DNA of 23,185 nt from an uncultured Acetobacteraceae bacterium. Lineage in GTDB: Bacteria > Pseudomonadota > Alphaproteobacteria > Acetobacterales > Acetobacteraceae. Positions 1 to 7,401 of the stretch are shown here, one piece after another. Both the position numbers and the translations under genes were made by a program. Positions within the stretch are counted from its first letter, which is position 1; the number at the start of each line of letters is the position of its first letter. The stretch spans positions 1 through 23,185 of the forward strand of contig CALGVL010000117.1 of the NCBI GenBank assembly GCA_937930165.1, in the 5' to 3' direction. Below the pieces are notes generated by a model. It was not told the origin of the DNA. It did not search any database and worked only from the letters and a program-made list of their open reading frames with translations.

Positions 1-980
1 CCGGAGCGCACATTGGTCGCCGTGCGCGCGATGGTTCCCGTCACGCAGATGCCGCCGAACAGGGCGGAGGCGATATTGGCCAGCCCCTGCGCGACCAGTT
101 CGCAATTAGAGCGGTGGCGCCGCCCGCTCATGCTGTCCGCCACCACGGCGGAGAGCAGACTCTCGATCCCGCCGAGCAGGGCGAAGGCGAGGGCATTGGG
201 CAGCACCGCGGCGATCCGCTCCGCCGACATGTCCGGCAGCTCCGGCGCGGGGAGGGAATTCGGGATGCCCCCGAAGCGAGTGCCGATGGTCTCGACCGGC
301 AGGCCGAGCAGGGCGCTGACGACCGCCGCCAGGCTGACGCCGATCAGCAGCGCCGGCCAATGCGGCCGCCAGCGGCGCACCGCCAGGATCACGCCGATGG
401 TCAGCACCGAGATGGCGACGGCCGCCGGGCTGATGCTGGGCAGGGCCTCGGCGAGCGCGATCAGCTTCGGGATGAGCGGCCCCGGCTCCTTCTCCAGATG
501 GATGCCGAGGAGCTCCCGGATCTGGCTGGCGAAGATAATGACCGCGATGCCGGCGGTGAAGCCGACCGTCACCGGAAAGGGGATGTACTTGATGAAGGTG
601 CCGAGCCTGAGCAGCCCGACCGCCAGCAGGATCAGCCCGGAGAGCATGGTGGCGAGCAGCAGGCCATCCACCCCGTGCTGCTCCACCGTCGCGGCCACCA
701 GCACGATGAAGGCGCCCGCCGGCCCACCGATCTGGAAGCGGCTGCCGCCGAGCATGGAAACCAGGAAGCCACCGATGATCGCCGTGTAGAGCCCCCGGTC
801 CGGCGAGACGCCGGAGGCGATGGCGATCGCCATGGAAAGCGGCAGGGCAACGATGGCGACCGTCAGCCCGGCGATCGCATCCGCGCGCAGGTTGCGCAGC
901 CCATAGCCCTCGCGCAGGACCGTGATGAGCTTGGGGGTGAAGAGTTCGAGGAAGGAAGGTTCAGCGGGTGCGGCAGCCAT
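1..980 (-). CDS. SulP family inorganic anion permease (partial, C-terminus outside window)
   Basis: Inner-membrane anion transporter of the SLC26/SulP family; substrates in the family include sulfate, bicarbonate and dicarboxylates, and the sequence does not say which applies. The gene reads from an ATG at 980 down through the window edge with no stop, giving about 326 codons. The N-terminus reads LRADAIAGLTVAIVALPLSM, the typical SulP first membrane segment, followed by the SulP signature region with FQIGGPAGAFIVLVA and a series of hydrophobic helices. A C-terminal STAS domain, if present, lies outside. A purine-rich AAGGGA sits about 7 nt before the ATG. The XRE regulator ends 11 nt upstream on the same strand, so the two are probably one operon. 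The family call is secure; the substrate is unknown. Confidence 0.9.
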   Translation of the reverse strand, partial: MAAAPAEPSFLELFTPKLITVLREGYGLRNLRADAIAGLTVAIVALPLSMAIAIASGVSPDRGLYTAIIGGFLVSMLGGSRFQIGGPAGAFIVLVAATVEQHGVDGLLLATMLSGLILLAVGLLRLGTFIKYIPFPVTVGFTAGIAVIIFASQIRELLGIHLEKEPGPLIPKLIALAEALPSISPAAVAISVLTIGVILAVRRWRPHWPALLIGVSLAAVVSALLGLPVETIGTRFGGIPNSLPAPELPDMSAERIAAVLPNALAFALLGGIESLLSAVVADSMSGRRHRSNCELVAQGLANIASALFGGICVTGTIARTATNVRS

Positions 981-991
981 GGTGGGTCCCT

Positions 992-1294
992 TCACTTCGC
1001 GCCTGCATCGTCATTGCCGGTCTGGGGCGGGCGCCCGTTCGGCGGCCCGGGCTCCTTGAAGCGGACGCCCCGTCCGCCGCCCTGGCTCGGGGCATTGTCG
1101 CCGAGCAGGACGATCCCGGCCCGGTCTAGGGCCTCGACAACCTTGGTGAGCGTATCGACGACGCCGCGAACATTGCCTTCGCTCGCCTCCATCCGCTGGA
1201 TGGTCGGCAGCGAGACGCCGGACAGCTCGGCAAGCTGCCGCTGGTCGATGCCGAGCAGCGCGCGGGCGGCGCGCATCTGGGCCGAGGTAATCAT
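992..1294 (-). CDS. XRE-family helix-turn-helix regulator beside SulP
   Basis: Small DNA-binding protein of 100 residues. A Cro/C1-type helix-turn-helix covers about residues 5-60 (AARALLGIDQRQLAELSGVS, then TIQRMEASEGNVRG), and the tail is short and Gly/Pro-rich. I chose the ATG at 1294 because it gives the usual N-terminus MITSAQMRAAR and has AGGGG about 7 nt upstream; an in-frame ATG at 1372 would add 26 residues encoded across the likely operator. It precedes the SulP permease by 11 nt, so it probably controls itself and the permease. The ligand is not visible. This kind of regulator next to SulP is common in alphaproteobacteria (recollection, not searched). Confidence 0.85.
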   Translation of the reverse strand: MITSAQMRAARALLGIDQRQLAELSGVSLPTIQRMEASEGNVRGVVDTLTKVVEALDRAGIVLLGDNAPSQGGGRGVRFKEPGPPNGRPPQTGNDDAGAK

Positions 1295-1317
1295 GGGTAC
1301 CCCTGCATCGGAGACGC

Positions 1318-1380
1318 ATGCATGATGCATCTGACTTGATGTTTGATACATCAGAATTGCTATGTTTGCCATGCATGGCA
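1318..1380. promoter_or_regulatory. Dyad-rich control region upstream of the XRE-SulP operon
   Basis: This AT-richer stretch lies before the regulator. It holds the inverted pair TGATGCATC (1323-1331) and GATACATCA (1345-1353), which match as a dyad at 8 of 9 positions, an inner TGATG...CATCA pair (1337-1341, 1349-1353), and a perfect 14-bp palindrome TGCCATGCATGGCA (1367-1380). It is the natural place for the XRE operator and promoter. A plus-strand TTGATG at 1336 could also serve the deacetylase. No convincing -10 box was found, so exact promoter positions are open. Confidence 0.45.
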
Positions 1381-1553
1381 GGGCTGCGCCCCTGCTGCGC
1401 CGACGCCCGCCGCGGCGAATCGGATGCCGGAACCCTCACAAGGCGCTATGTGATGATGCCGTGCCGTCCGGCGACGGGAAGGCCGGGCGGGCAGGGAGAG
1501 CAGGGACCACCGATGCGGCGCAAGCCTCTGGCCGGGCTGACATATTTCCAGGC

Positions 1554-2519
1554 ATGAGCATCGACCATCTGCCCCTGCCGGCGGCGGAGCAACGGTTCAC
1601 GCCGGTCGCGCCGGCCCCTGTCGCTGACCCGGCATGGCGCCCCGTGCCCCGCCCCTGGTCGCCGACCCCGGCGGCGCGGGCCTCGCTCTGGCTGCACGGC
1701 ATCGGCCTCTGTGTGCTGGCAGCCTGGCCGGCGGGCTGGCCCTGGGTGGCGGGGGCGATCGCCGCCGACCACGCGTTTCTGGGCCTGGCCGGCATGCGGC
1801 CGCGCAGCCGGCTGCTCGGTCCCAACCTGCTGCGTCTGCCGGAAGCCGCCATCCGCCGGGGCGAGGTCACCCTGACCTTCGATGACGGCCCCGACCCGGC
1901 GATCACGCCCCGCGTCCTCGATCTGCTGGAGGCGCATGGCGCCAAGGCGAGCTTCTTCGTGATCGGCCGGCGGGCGCTTCGCTATCCGGACCTGGCGCGG
2001 GAGATCCTGCGCCGCGGTCATGACATCGAGAACCACACCTACCGCCACCCCTACGGCTTCGCCTGCTGGGGGCCGGGGGCGATGCGGCGGGAGATCATGG
2101 CGGCGCAGCGCGCCATCGCTGATACGGTGGGGGTGGAGCCGCGCTTCTTCCGGCCACCCCTCGGGCTGCGTAGCCCGCTGCTCGATCCGGCGCTGGCGGC
2201 GAGTGGCCTGGACTATGTCTCCTGGACCCGGCGCGGGCTGGATGGCCGGTCCGGTGATCCCGCTGCCGTGCTGCGGCGCCTGACCCGCGGCCTGGCCGCC
2301 GGCGACATCCTGTTGCTGCACGATGCCGGCCGCGTCCGCAGCCCTGGCGGGCAGCCCGTGGCGCTGGAGGTGCTGCCCGCCCTGCTCGCCCGCATCCGGG
2401 CGCTCGGGCTCAGGGCGGTGTCGCTGCGCCGGGCGCTGGACGGGCCTGAAGCCGTCGCCATAGCAGCAGCGGCAGGCGCGGCAGCATGCCCAGCACCAGC
2501 CGGACATGCATGCCGGTGA
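1554..2519 (+). CDS. Polysaccharide deacetylase (NodB/CE4 family)
   Basis: Probable metal-dependent N- or O-deacetylase of 321 residues. The NodB motifs are all present: TFDDGPD at about 108-114, the metal-binding HTYRH at 161-165, RFFRPPLG at about 197-204 and LLLHDAG near 256. Residues 42-80 are hydrophobic (one or two membrane segments), suggesting a membrane-anchored enzyme. I chose the ATG at 1554; the frame is open back to 1362, the ribosome site is weak and the start is uncertain. The substrate could be a cell-wall or surface polysaccharide, or a sugar made with the neighbouring glycosyltransferase; this is inference. The last 36 codons run past the NodB domain and overlap the 3' end of the convergent glycosyltransferase by 110 bp. 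Confidence 0.88.
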   Translation: MSIDHLPLPAAEQRFTPVAPAPVADPAWRPVPRPWSPTPAARASLWLHGIGLCVLAAWPAGWPWVAGAIAADHAFLGLAGMRPRSRLLGPNLLRLPEAAIRRGEVTLTFDDGPDPAITPRVLDLLEAHGAKASFFVIGRRALRYPDLAREILRRGHDIENHTYRHPYGFACWGPGAMRREIMAAQRAIADTVGVEPRFFRPPLGLRSPLLDPALAASGLDYVSWTRRGLDGRSGDPAAVLRRLTRGLAAGDILLLHDAGRVRSPGGQPVALEVLPALLARIRALGLRAVSLRRALDGPEAVAIAAAAGAAACPAPAGHACR

Positions 2520-3195
2520 GCAGCAGGTTGTCGCGCAGATAGCGGAAGTGGGACACGCCGCCTTCTTCCGTGCTCAGGTAGCGCACCGGGGCGGGCAGGT
2601 TGACCGGCCGCACCCCGCGCCAGCAGAGGCGCACTGCGGCCTCCGGGTCGAAGTCGAAGCGGCGCATCCAGCGGCTGCGTTCCATCACCTCCAGCAGCGG
2701 CGCGACCGGATAGACGCGGAAGCCGAAGAGGGAATCGCCGATTCCGGCCCGCAGCGTCTCCAGATTTGCCCACCAATTCGAGATCCGGCGCCCGCGCACC
2801 CGCAGCGCCGGGGCGTCGGCGCCGAATTCCGGCAGGCCGAGGATCATCGCCCCCGGCTGTGCCCGCGACGCGGCCATGAAGGCGGGGATGCAGGCCGCCG
2901 GGTGCTGGCCGTCGGCATCCATGGTCAGCGCATGGGTGAAGCCACGCGCCCGCGCTTCCCGCAGCCCATGCAGCACGGCGGCGCCCTTGCCGCGATTCTC
3001 CGGCAGCGCCAGGACCCGCAGGCCGGGGTCCGACGCCGCGGCCTCGATCACCGGCCCATCGCTGCCATCCGTGCTGCCATCCACCACGACCCAGACCGGA
3101 TCCCAGCGGGCGCGCGCCGCCTGCACGGTTTCCAGCAGCTTGCGGCCGCTGTTGTAGCTCGGGATCAGGACCAGATGCGTGGCGGAGGGTGTCAC
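2410..3195 (-). CDS. Family 2 glycosyltransferase
   Basis: GT-A fold glycosyltransferase of 261 residues, similar in layout to dolichyl-phosphate mannose synthases. Visible motifs are LIPSYNSG near the N-terminus, VVVDGSTDGSDG, the DXD-type TMDADGQHP, and GIGDSLFGFRVYP, the acceptor-side signature. The C-terminal part (RYLRDNLLLTGMHVRL, then LPRLPLLLWRR) is amphipathic or hydrophobic and may bind the membrane. The start is GTG at 3195, overlapping the TGA of the upstream acyltransferase (GTGA), so the two are translationally coupled. In described aryl polyene clusters a glycosyltransferase and an acyltransferase occur as one fused protein; here they are two genes. It probably adds a sugar or polar unit to the polyene lipid (inference). 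Confidence 0.88.
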   Translation of the reverse strand: MTPSATHLVLIPSYNSGRKLLETVQAARARWDPVWVVVDGSTDGSDGPVIEAAASDPGLRVLALPENRGKGAAVLHGLREARARGFTHALTMDADGQHPAACIPAFMAASRAQPGAMILGLPEFGADAPALRVRGRRISNWWANLETLRAGIGDSLFGFRVYPVAPLLEVMERSRWMRRFDFDPEAAVRLCWRGVRPVNLPAPVRYLSTEEGGVSHFRYLRDNLLLTGMHVRLVLGMLPRLPLLLWRRLQARPAPGAATPP

Positions 3196-4007
3196 TCCGG
3201 CGCCGCCCCGCGCAATTCGCGGCGGAAGTAGCTCTCCAGCCGGGTGGTGAATTCCTGCAGCTCGCCCTTCGCCTCGAAGCGCTCGCCGAGGCGAATGCGG
3301 TAGACGAGCGGCAGGCGCGGCCGCCGGAACAGTGGCCAGCCCTTGCGCAGGTAGGGCGAATCGGCCTCGATGATGACGGTCTGCACCGGCGCCCCGGCGG
3401 CGCGGGCCATGACCGCGAAGCTGCGGGTGAAGGGGCTGAGCGGCGGCTGCGCCGTACGCGTGCCCTCCGGGAAGATCATGAGCTGCCGGCCCTCCTCCAC
3501 CGCCTGCGCGGCGCGGCGGATCATCGGCAGGGGCGCGTCGTTCCGGACATAGCCGGCCAGGCGCACGCCGCCGCCGAGGAAGGGGCTGTCCCAGAGCGAG
3601 GCCTTGGTGATGCAGACCACGCGCGGCAGGCGGGAGATCAGCAACACCGCATCCAGCATGGTCGGGTGGTTCGAGGCGATGACGATGGACCGCTCCCCCC
3701 GCAGCGCATCCAGCGCCGAGAGATCGCCCCGCAGCACGCCCGTCGCCCGCATCACCCCAATGAAGTAGCGGAAGCCGGCCATGATCATGAACTGCCCGAG
3801 CGGCTCCCCCAGCCTGCGCGGCAGCAGGCGATGCAGCAGGGAGGCCGGCAGGCTCCAGAGCAGGCTGCTGATGCCGAAGACGGCCAGGCAGAACCAGAAG
3901 GCGGCGCTGTACCAGGCGGTCCTGACCCATTCCAGGCCGAGCCGGCGGGGCGACGCCAATCGCTGCGCGTCGGTTGGATACATGGCTGCCTTGCCGCTCC
4001 CCCGCAC
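3192..4007 (-). CDS. PlsC-type acyltransferase (LPLAT family)
   Basis: Membrane-associated acyltransferase of 271 residues. Block I is NHPTMLDA (HX4D, His114 and Asp119) and block III is FPEGTR at 179-184, both canonical for PlsC/LPLAT enzymes. Residues 31-55 form a hydrophobic N-terminal segment. The GTG at 4007 has a strong GGAGG-type site about 10 nt upstream; the ATG at 3983 is an equally possible start and would remove 8 residues. The gene ends in a GTGA overlap with the glycosyltransferase. It is the likely acyltransferase half of the fused GT/acyltransferase known in aryl polyene clusters, and would transfer the aryl polyene acyl chain from the carrier protein to a glycerol- or sugar-type acceptor (inference). 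Confidence 0.88.
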   Translation of the reverse strand: MRGSGKAAMYPTDAQRLASPRRLGLEWVRTAWYSAAFWFCLAVFGISSLLWSLPASLLHRLLPRRLGEPLGQFMIMAGFRYFIGVMRATGVLRGDLSALDALRGERSIVIASNHPTMLDAVLLISRLPRVVCITKASLWDSPFLGGGVRLAGYVRNDAPLPMIRRAAQAVEEGRQLMIFPEGTRTAQPPLSPFTRSFAVMARAAGAPVQTVIIEADSPYLRKGWPLFRRPRLPLVYRIRLGERFEAKGELQEFTTRLESYFRRELRGAAPE

Positions 4008-4103
4008 TCGCCGCTTTCCTCCCTCCCTTTTACGCTATATCCGGCATCCTCTAACAGTCCATCAGGCAGGGCCCGCAGGGTGATTCCCGATTCGGTGGCA
4101 TGG
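4008..4103. promoter_or_regulatory. Divergent promoter region between the acyltransferase and methyltransferase operons
   Basis: The two operons are read away from each other from this gap, which has a locally AT-rich core (4028-4060). On the minus strand TGGACT is followed after 16 nt by TATAGC, a fair sigma70-like pair, and then by the GGAGG site of the acyltransferase. No equally good plus-strand pair was seen. If the methyltransferase starts at GTG 4080 the gap shrinks to 72 nt. Confidence 0.4.
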
Positions 4104-4874
4104 ATGGCGGCGGAGGGCGGCGGGCGAGGGGGAACGGCGGCGCCGCACCCGCCGCTTGCCGGCTACTATGCCCGGCCGGGGGACCGCGATGCCTTCGTCC
4201 GTGCCTTGTTCGATGGCACGGCTGGCGATTACGACCGGATCAACCGCATCTTCTCCCTCGGCACCGGCGGCTGGTACCGTCGGCGGGCGCTGCTGCGCGC
4301 CGGGCTGCGCCCCGGGGACCGGCTGCTGGATGTCGCCACAGGCACCGGCCTGGTGGCGCGGGAGGCGGTGCGCATCACCGGCGCCTCCGGCGGTGTCCTC
4401 GGCCTCGATCCGAGCGCGGGCATGCTGGCCGAAGCGCGGCGCGCGCTGGGCATATCGCTCATCCAGGGCCAGGCCGAATCGCTGCCGCTGGCCGATGCGA
4501 GCATGGATTTCGTCAGCATGGGCTATGCGCTGCGGCACGTGGCGGATCTCTCCGTCGCCTTCGCCGAATTCCGCCGCGTGCTGCGCCCCGGCGGCCGGCT
4601 GCTGTTGCTGGAGATCGGGCGGCCGGATGGCCGCCTCGCCCATGCGGCCGCCCGGATCTATCTCGGCCGCATCGTGCCCGCCCTGTGCCGCTGGACGACG
4701 CCGGAGGGGCGCTCCGGCAGGCTCATGCATTATTACTGGGACACGATCGAGGCCTGCGTCCCGGCCGCCGTCATCCTGCAGCGACTGGCCGAGGCCGGCT
4801 TCGCGGAGGTGGGCTGCGAGACGCAGCTCGGTGTCTTCCGCAGCTATACGGCGCGCCGCCCGGTGGAGGGCTAG
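4104..4874 (+). CDS. UbiE/COQ5-like class I SAM methyltransferase
   Basis: SAM-dependent methyltransferase of 256 residues. Motif I is LLDVATGTG (about 74-82), the acidic motif II region is GVLGLDPSAGML, and later blocks are SMGYALRHV and LRPGGRLLLLEIGRP. The stretch FDGTAGDYDRINRIFSLGTG is typical of the UbiE/COQ5 group. Start options are ATG 4104 (chosen for length against the family) and GTG 4080, which has AGGG 8 nt upstream and would add 8 residues. It begins a plus-strand run with a second methyltransferase and a MipA-like protein. Beside a polyene pathway it is more likely to methylate the aryl head or a phenolic hydroxyl than a quinone, but the sequence alone cannot settle this. Confidence 0.88.
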   Translation: MAAEGGGRGGTAAPHPPLAGYYARPGDRDAFVRALFDGTAGDYDRINRIFSLGTGGWYRRRALLRAGLRPGDRLLDVATGTGLVAREAVRITGASGGVLGLDPSAGMLAEARRALGISLIQGQAESLPLADASMDFVSMGYALRHVADLSVAFAEFRRVLRPGGRLLLLEIGRPDGRLAHAAARIYLGRIVPALCRWTTPEGRSGRLMHYYWDTIEACVPAAVILQRLAEAGFAEVGCETQLGVFRSYTARRPVEG

Positions 4875-4918
4875 CGCGCCCCGTGTCCCCCTCCCCATCG
4901 TCCTCCTCACCGGCCGCC

Positions 4919-5581
4919 ATGGGCCCGGTTGATCTCCACGCGCTCAGGCGCGCCGTCGCGGCCCGCTATGCGGCGGCGTCGCGCTTCGCCCGCGGCCATG
5001 TGGCGGGCAAGCTGCGGCATGATCCCGCGACGGCGGCGATCCTCGGCCTGGCGGCCCGCCGGCCCTTCGGGCAGGTGACGGATCTGGGCTGCGGGCGGGG
5101 CCAGCTCGGGCTCGCCCTCCTCCTGGCAGGTCTGGCGGAGGGGGTGACGGGCCTCGACCGCGATGCCGCCAAGCTGGCCGAGGCGCGGCAGGCCGCGGCG
5201 GGGCTGCCGGCCCGCTTCCTCGAAGCCGATCTCGCCGCGGCGCCGGTGCCGGATTGCGACAGCCTGCTCCTGGTGGACGTGCTGTATCAATTGCCGGAGG
5301 CGGCGCAGCGCGGGCTGCTTGCCCGCGCCATGACGGCGGCGCGGCGCCGCCTGGTGCTGCGCGTCTTCGACCCGGATCTCGGCTGGCGCAGCGGAGTCGG
5401 GCTGGCGATGGAGCTGCTGGGGCGCGCCCTGCGCGGCGACCGCGCCCAGGTGCGGCCGCTGCCGATCCGGGACCTGGCCGCGCCGCTGGAAGCCGCGGGC
5501 TTCACGATTTCGGTCTCACCCTGCTGGGGGAACACGCCATTGCCCAACATGTTGCTGGTCGCGGAACGGGAGGGAGCATGA
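4919..5581 (+). CDS. Class I SAM-dependent methyltransferase
   Basis: Second methyltransferase, 220 residues from the ATG at 4919. Motif I is VTDLGCGRGQLG (about 53-64), followed by an acidic residue at the end of strand 2 (GVTGLDRDA), EADLAAAPVPDCD and a LLLVDVLYQLP block. The ATG lacks a clear ribosome site; the in-frame GTG at 4883 would add 12 Ser/Pro-rich residues and is possible. It lies 44 nt after the first methyltransferase and shares an ATGA overlap with the MipA-like gene, so the three genes are cotranscribed. The substrate is unknown; methylation of the aryl head group of the predicted polyene fits the context. Confidence 0.85.
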   Translation: MGPVDLHALRRAVAARYAAASRFARGHVAGKLRHDPATAAILGLAARRPFGQVTDLGCGRGQLGLALLLAGLAEGVTGLDRDAAKLAEARQAAAGLPARFLEADLAAAPVPDCDSLLLVDVLYQLPEAAQRGLLARAMTAARRRLVLRVFDPDLGWRSGVGLAMELLGRALRGDRAQVRPLPIRDLAAPLEAAGFTISVSPCWGNTPLPNMLLVAEREGA

Positions 5582-6420
5582 GGCTCCTGCTCGCCGGTGC
5601 GGCGATGCTGGCCGCCGCCCCCGCCGTGGCACAGGAAAATCCGCGCCTGCCGCTGTTCGAAGCCGGGATCTTCGGCGGCGCCGGCTGGCTGCCGGACTAT
5701 CCGGCCGCGGAGCAGAACCATGTGCGCGGCGTGGTGCTGCCCTTCCTGATCTATCGCGGCGAGCTGCTGCGCAGCGACGAGCGTGGCCTGCGCGGCCGGA
5801 TCCTGCACGGCCGGGATCTGGAATTCAGCCTCAGCTTCAGCGGCTCGCTCCGCGCCTCCTCCCGCGACAACCGGGCGCGGGAGGGGATGCCCGATCTCGA
5901 CTATCTCGGCGAGGTCGGCCCGGCGCTGCGCTGGGTGGCCTGGCGCGACGGCGGGCGCCGGCGGATCACGCTGGAACTGCCCTTCCGCGCCGTCTTCTCG
6001 ACCGATTTCTCCCAGATGCATTACCGCGGCTATACCATCGCCCCGGAACTGGCCTTCGAGCAGACCGGGCTGCTCTTCCCGAGGTCGCGGGCGCGCGTCG
6101 GAATTGGGCCGGTCTTCGGCTCCGGCCGCTTCATGGACTATTTCTATCAGGTGAAGGGGGAGTTCAGCCGCCCCGGCCGTCCGGCCTATGATGCGCATGG
6201 CGGCTATCTCGGCACCCGGCTGCAATTCTCCTACCGTGTGCCGGTGAACGACCGGATCAGCATCGGCGGCGGCGGGCGGCTGGAGAATTTCTCGGGCGCG
6301 ACGAATGCCGGCAGCCCGCTGTTCCGGCGGGAGTTCAACGTCACCTTGCTTGCCGGCGTTTCCTTCGCGCTCTACCAGTCCGAGGCCACCGTGTCCTCCG
6401 CCGCCGAACCATTCGACTGA
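5578..6420 (+). CDS. MipA/OmpV family outer-membrane protein
   Basis: Predicted outer-membrane beta-barrel of 280 residues. A signal peptide covers residues 1-18, ending AVA before Gln19. The mature part has alternating, aromatic-rich strands, with GIFGGAGWLPDYPAAEQNH near its start and GGYLGTRLQFSYRV later, as in MipA/OmpV proteins. Family members were named as a scaffold for murein enzymes in E. coli (MipA) and as outer-membrane antigens in Vibrio. The ATG overlaps the stop of the upstream methyltransferase (ATGA). In this setting it may help seat or carry the polyene product in the outer membrane, which is inference only. Confidence 0.85.
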   Translation: MRLLLAGAAMLAAAPAVAQENPRLPLFEAGIFGGAGWLPDYPAAEQNHVRGVVLPFLIYRGELLRSDERGLRGRILHGRDLEFSLSFSGSLRASSRDNRAREGMPDLDYLGEVGPALRWVAWRDGGRRRITLELPFRAVFSTDFSQMHYRGYTIAPELAFEQTGLLFPRSRARVGIGPVFGSGRFMDYFYQVKGEFSRPGRPAYDAHGGYLGTRLQFSYRVPVNDRISIGGGGRLENFSGATNAGSPLFRREFNVTLLAGVSFALYQSEATVSSAAEPFD

Positions 6421-6553
6421 CGGCCTGAATCTTGTCAGTCCAAGCCGCTGTCTGGTATTCCTGAGCAAGAAAGTTTCAGGCTGCCGGTGGCGCACCCCCG
6501 CGCCGGGGCGCGGTCGCAGGGGAATTCCAGGGTTTCGAGGTTACACACACACG
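6421..6553 (+). promoter_or_regulatory. Promoter and leader of the polyene operon
   Basis: This 133-nt gap precedes the 11-gene operon. TTGTCA (6432-6437) matches the -35 consensus at 5 of 6 and is followed after 18 nt by a weak TATTCC (6456-6461). Small dyads CCTGA/TCAGG (6460-6464, 6476-6480) and CCTGAA/TTCAGG (6424-6429, 6475-6480) overlap the promoter and could bind a regulator. The leader then carries a GC hairpin around 6490-6512 and a short CA run before the carrier-protein start. Confidence 0.35.
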
Positions 6554-6841
6554 ATGTCTTCCGGCTCCGAAGCTATGGCCGAAATGCGCCCTGAGGAGAT
6601 GGAGGTCGCGCGCCTCATCGTTTCGGCGCTCTCGCTTGAGACCCGGCCCGAGGACATCGCGCCCGAAGCGCCGCTGTTCAATGCCGGGCTCGGGCTCGAT
6701 TCCATCGATGCGCTGGAACTCGCCCTGGCTATCTCGAAGAAGTATGGCGTGCAGCTGCGCTCGGACGACGAGCGCAACCACCGCATCTTCGCCTCCCTGC
6801 GCAGCCTGACGGCGCATATCGAGAAGAACCGGGTTCGCTGA
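6554..6841 (+). CDS. Acyl carrier protein
   Basis: Carrier protein of 95 residues. It holds growing chains on a 4'-phosphopantetheine arm attached at Ser50 in GLGLDSIDALEL, the normal carrier-protein signature. The helical pattern around it (MEVARLIVSALSL before, LAISKKYGVQLRS after) fits a type II ACP. The ATG at 6554 has GAGG 13 nt upstream; the in-frame ATG at 6575 would drop 7 residues. It is the first gene of the operon and the only carrier protein in the window, whereas enterobacterial aryl polyene clusters carry two. It must therefore serve both ligase priming and chain extension, or a second one lies elsewhere. No phosphopantetheinyl transferase is visible here. Confidence 0.92.
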   Translation: MSSGSEAMAEMRPEEMEVARLIVSALSLETRPEDIAPEAPLFNAGLGLDSIDALELALAISKKYGVQLRSDDERNHRIFASLRSLTAHIEKNRVR

Positions 6842-6846
6842 GGCCC

Positions 6847-7401
6847 ATGCCGCCGCCCGGCCGCCCGCCTGGCGCCAGCGCCCCGCGCGGCATTCCGGCG
6901 GGAGCGGCGACCGCCGTCCGTGCGGCGCTGAGGATCGGGGTGTTGGCGCTCGGCCTCGGCGCCCTGCTGCTGTCCGGGTCCGCCGCCTCGCTGCATGCGG
7001 GCCTCGCCGCCCTTGCCAATGCCTTCCTCTGCTGGCGCTTCGGCGCAACGCTGCTGCCGGGGCGGGAGCCACTGATCACCCGCTACACCCGTTTCGACGA
7101 AGGCGCCGTGGCGCAGGAATGCCTTGGCTACAGCCGTGGCCTGACCGTGCTCTGGACGGTATTCCTGGGGGGCTTCGCGACGGCACATGCGGCGGCTTTC
7201 GCCGGGCTCTGGCCGACCGGCACGGTGCTGGCAGCCGAGGTCCTGGCCGGTGCCGCGCTCTTCCTCGGCGAGCATCCGGTGCGCAGCCGGCGCTTCCCGC
7301 ATCACGGCCGGGCGACGCCGCTGCGCACCCTGCGCGCCGTGCGCCTTGCGCATATGGAACGGGACGCGCATCCCGTGCCCGTGGAACGTCATGCCGCCTG
7401 A
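6847..7401 (+). CDS. Small integral membrane protein of polyene clusters (COG4648-like)
   Basis: Predicted inner-membrane protein of 184 residues with about four hydrophobic segments: two in residues 28-66 and two in 98-140, each separated by short polar loops. The C-terminal tail is basic and His-rich. It follows the carrier-protein gene by 5 nt and overlaps the AMP-ligase start by 11 nt. A membrane protein of this size sits at the same place, between carrier protein and ligase, in aryl polyene clusters (COG4648); I assign it on position and hydrophobicity, not on a motif. Its function is unknown. It might tether the cytoplasmic synthase complex to the membrane. Confidence 0.6.
   Translation: MPPPGRPPGASAPRGIPAGAATAVRAALRIGVLALGLGALLLSGSAASLHAGLAALANAFLCWRFGATLLPGREPLITRYTRFDEGAVAQECLGYSRGLTVLWTVFLGGFATAHAAAFAGLWPTGTVLAAEVLAGAALFLGEHPVRSRRFPHHGRATPLRTLRAVRLAHMERDAHPVPVERHAA

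Noticed and set aside
114..1325. A 403-codon plus-strand open frame opposite the SulP gene
   Set aside because: Asp/Arg/Gly-rich with no domain; the minus-strand SulP permease and XRE regulator explain the same DNA.
6541..6552. CA dinucleotide run as a phase-variable repeat
   Set aside because: Only about five units, lying between the ribosome site and the start; too short to expect slippage.
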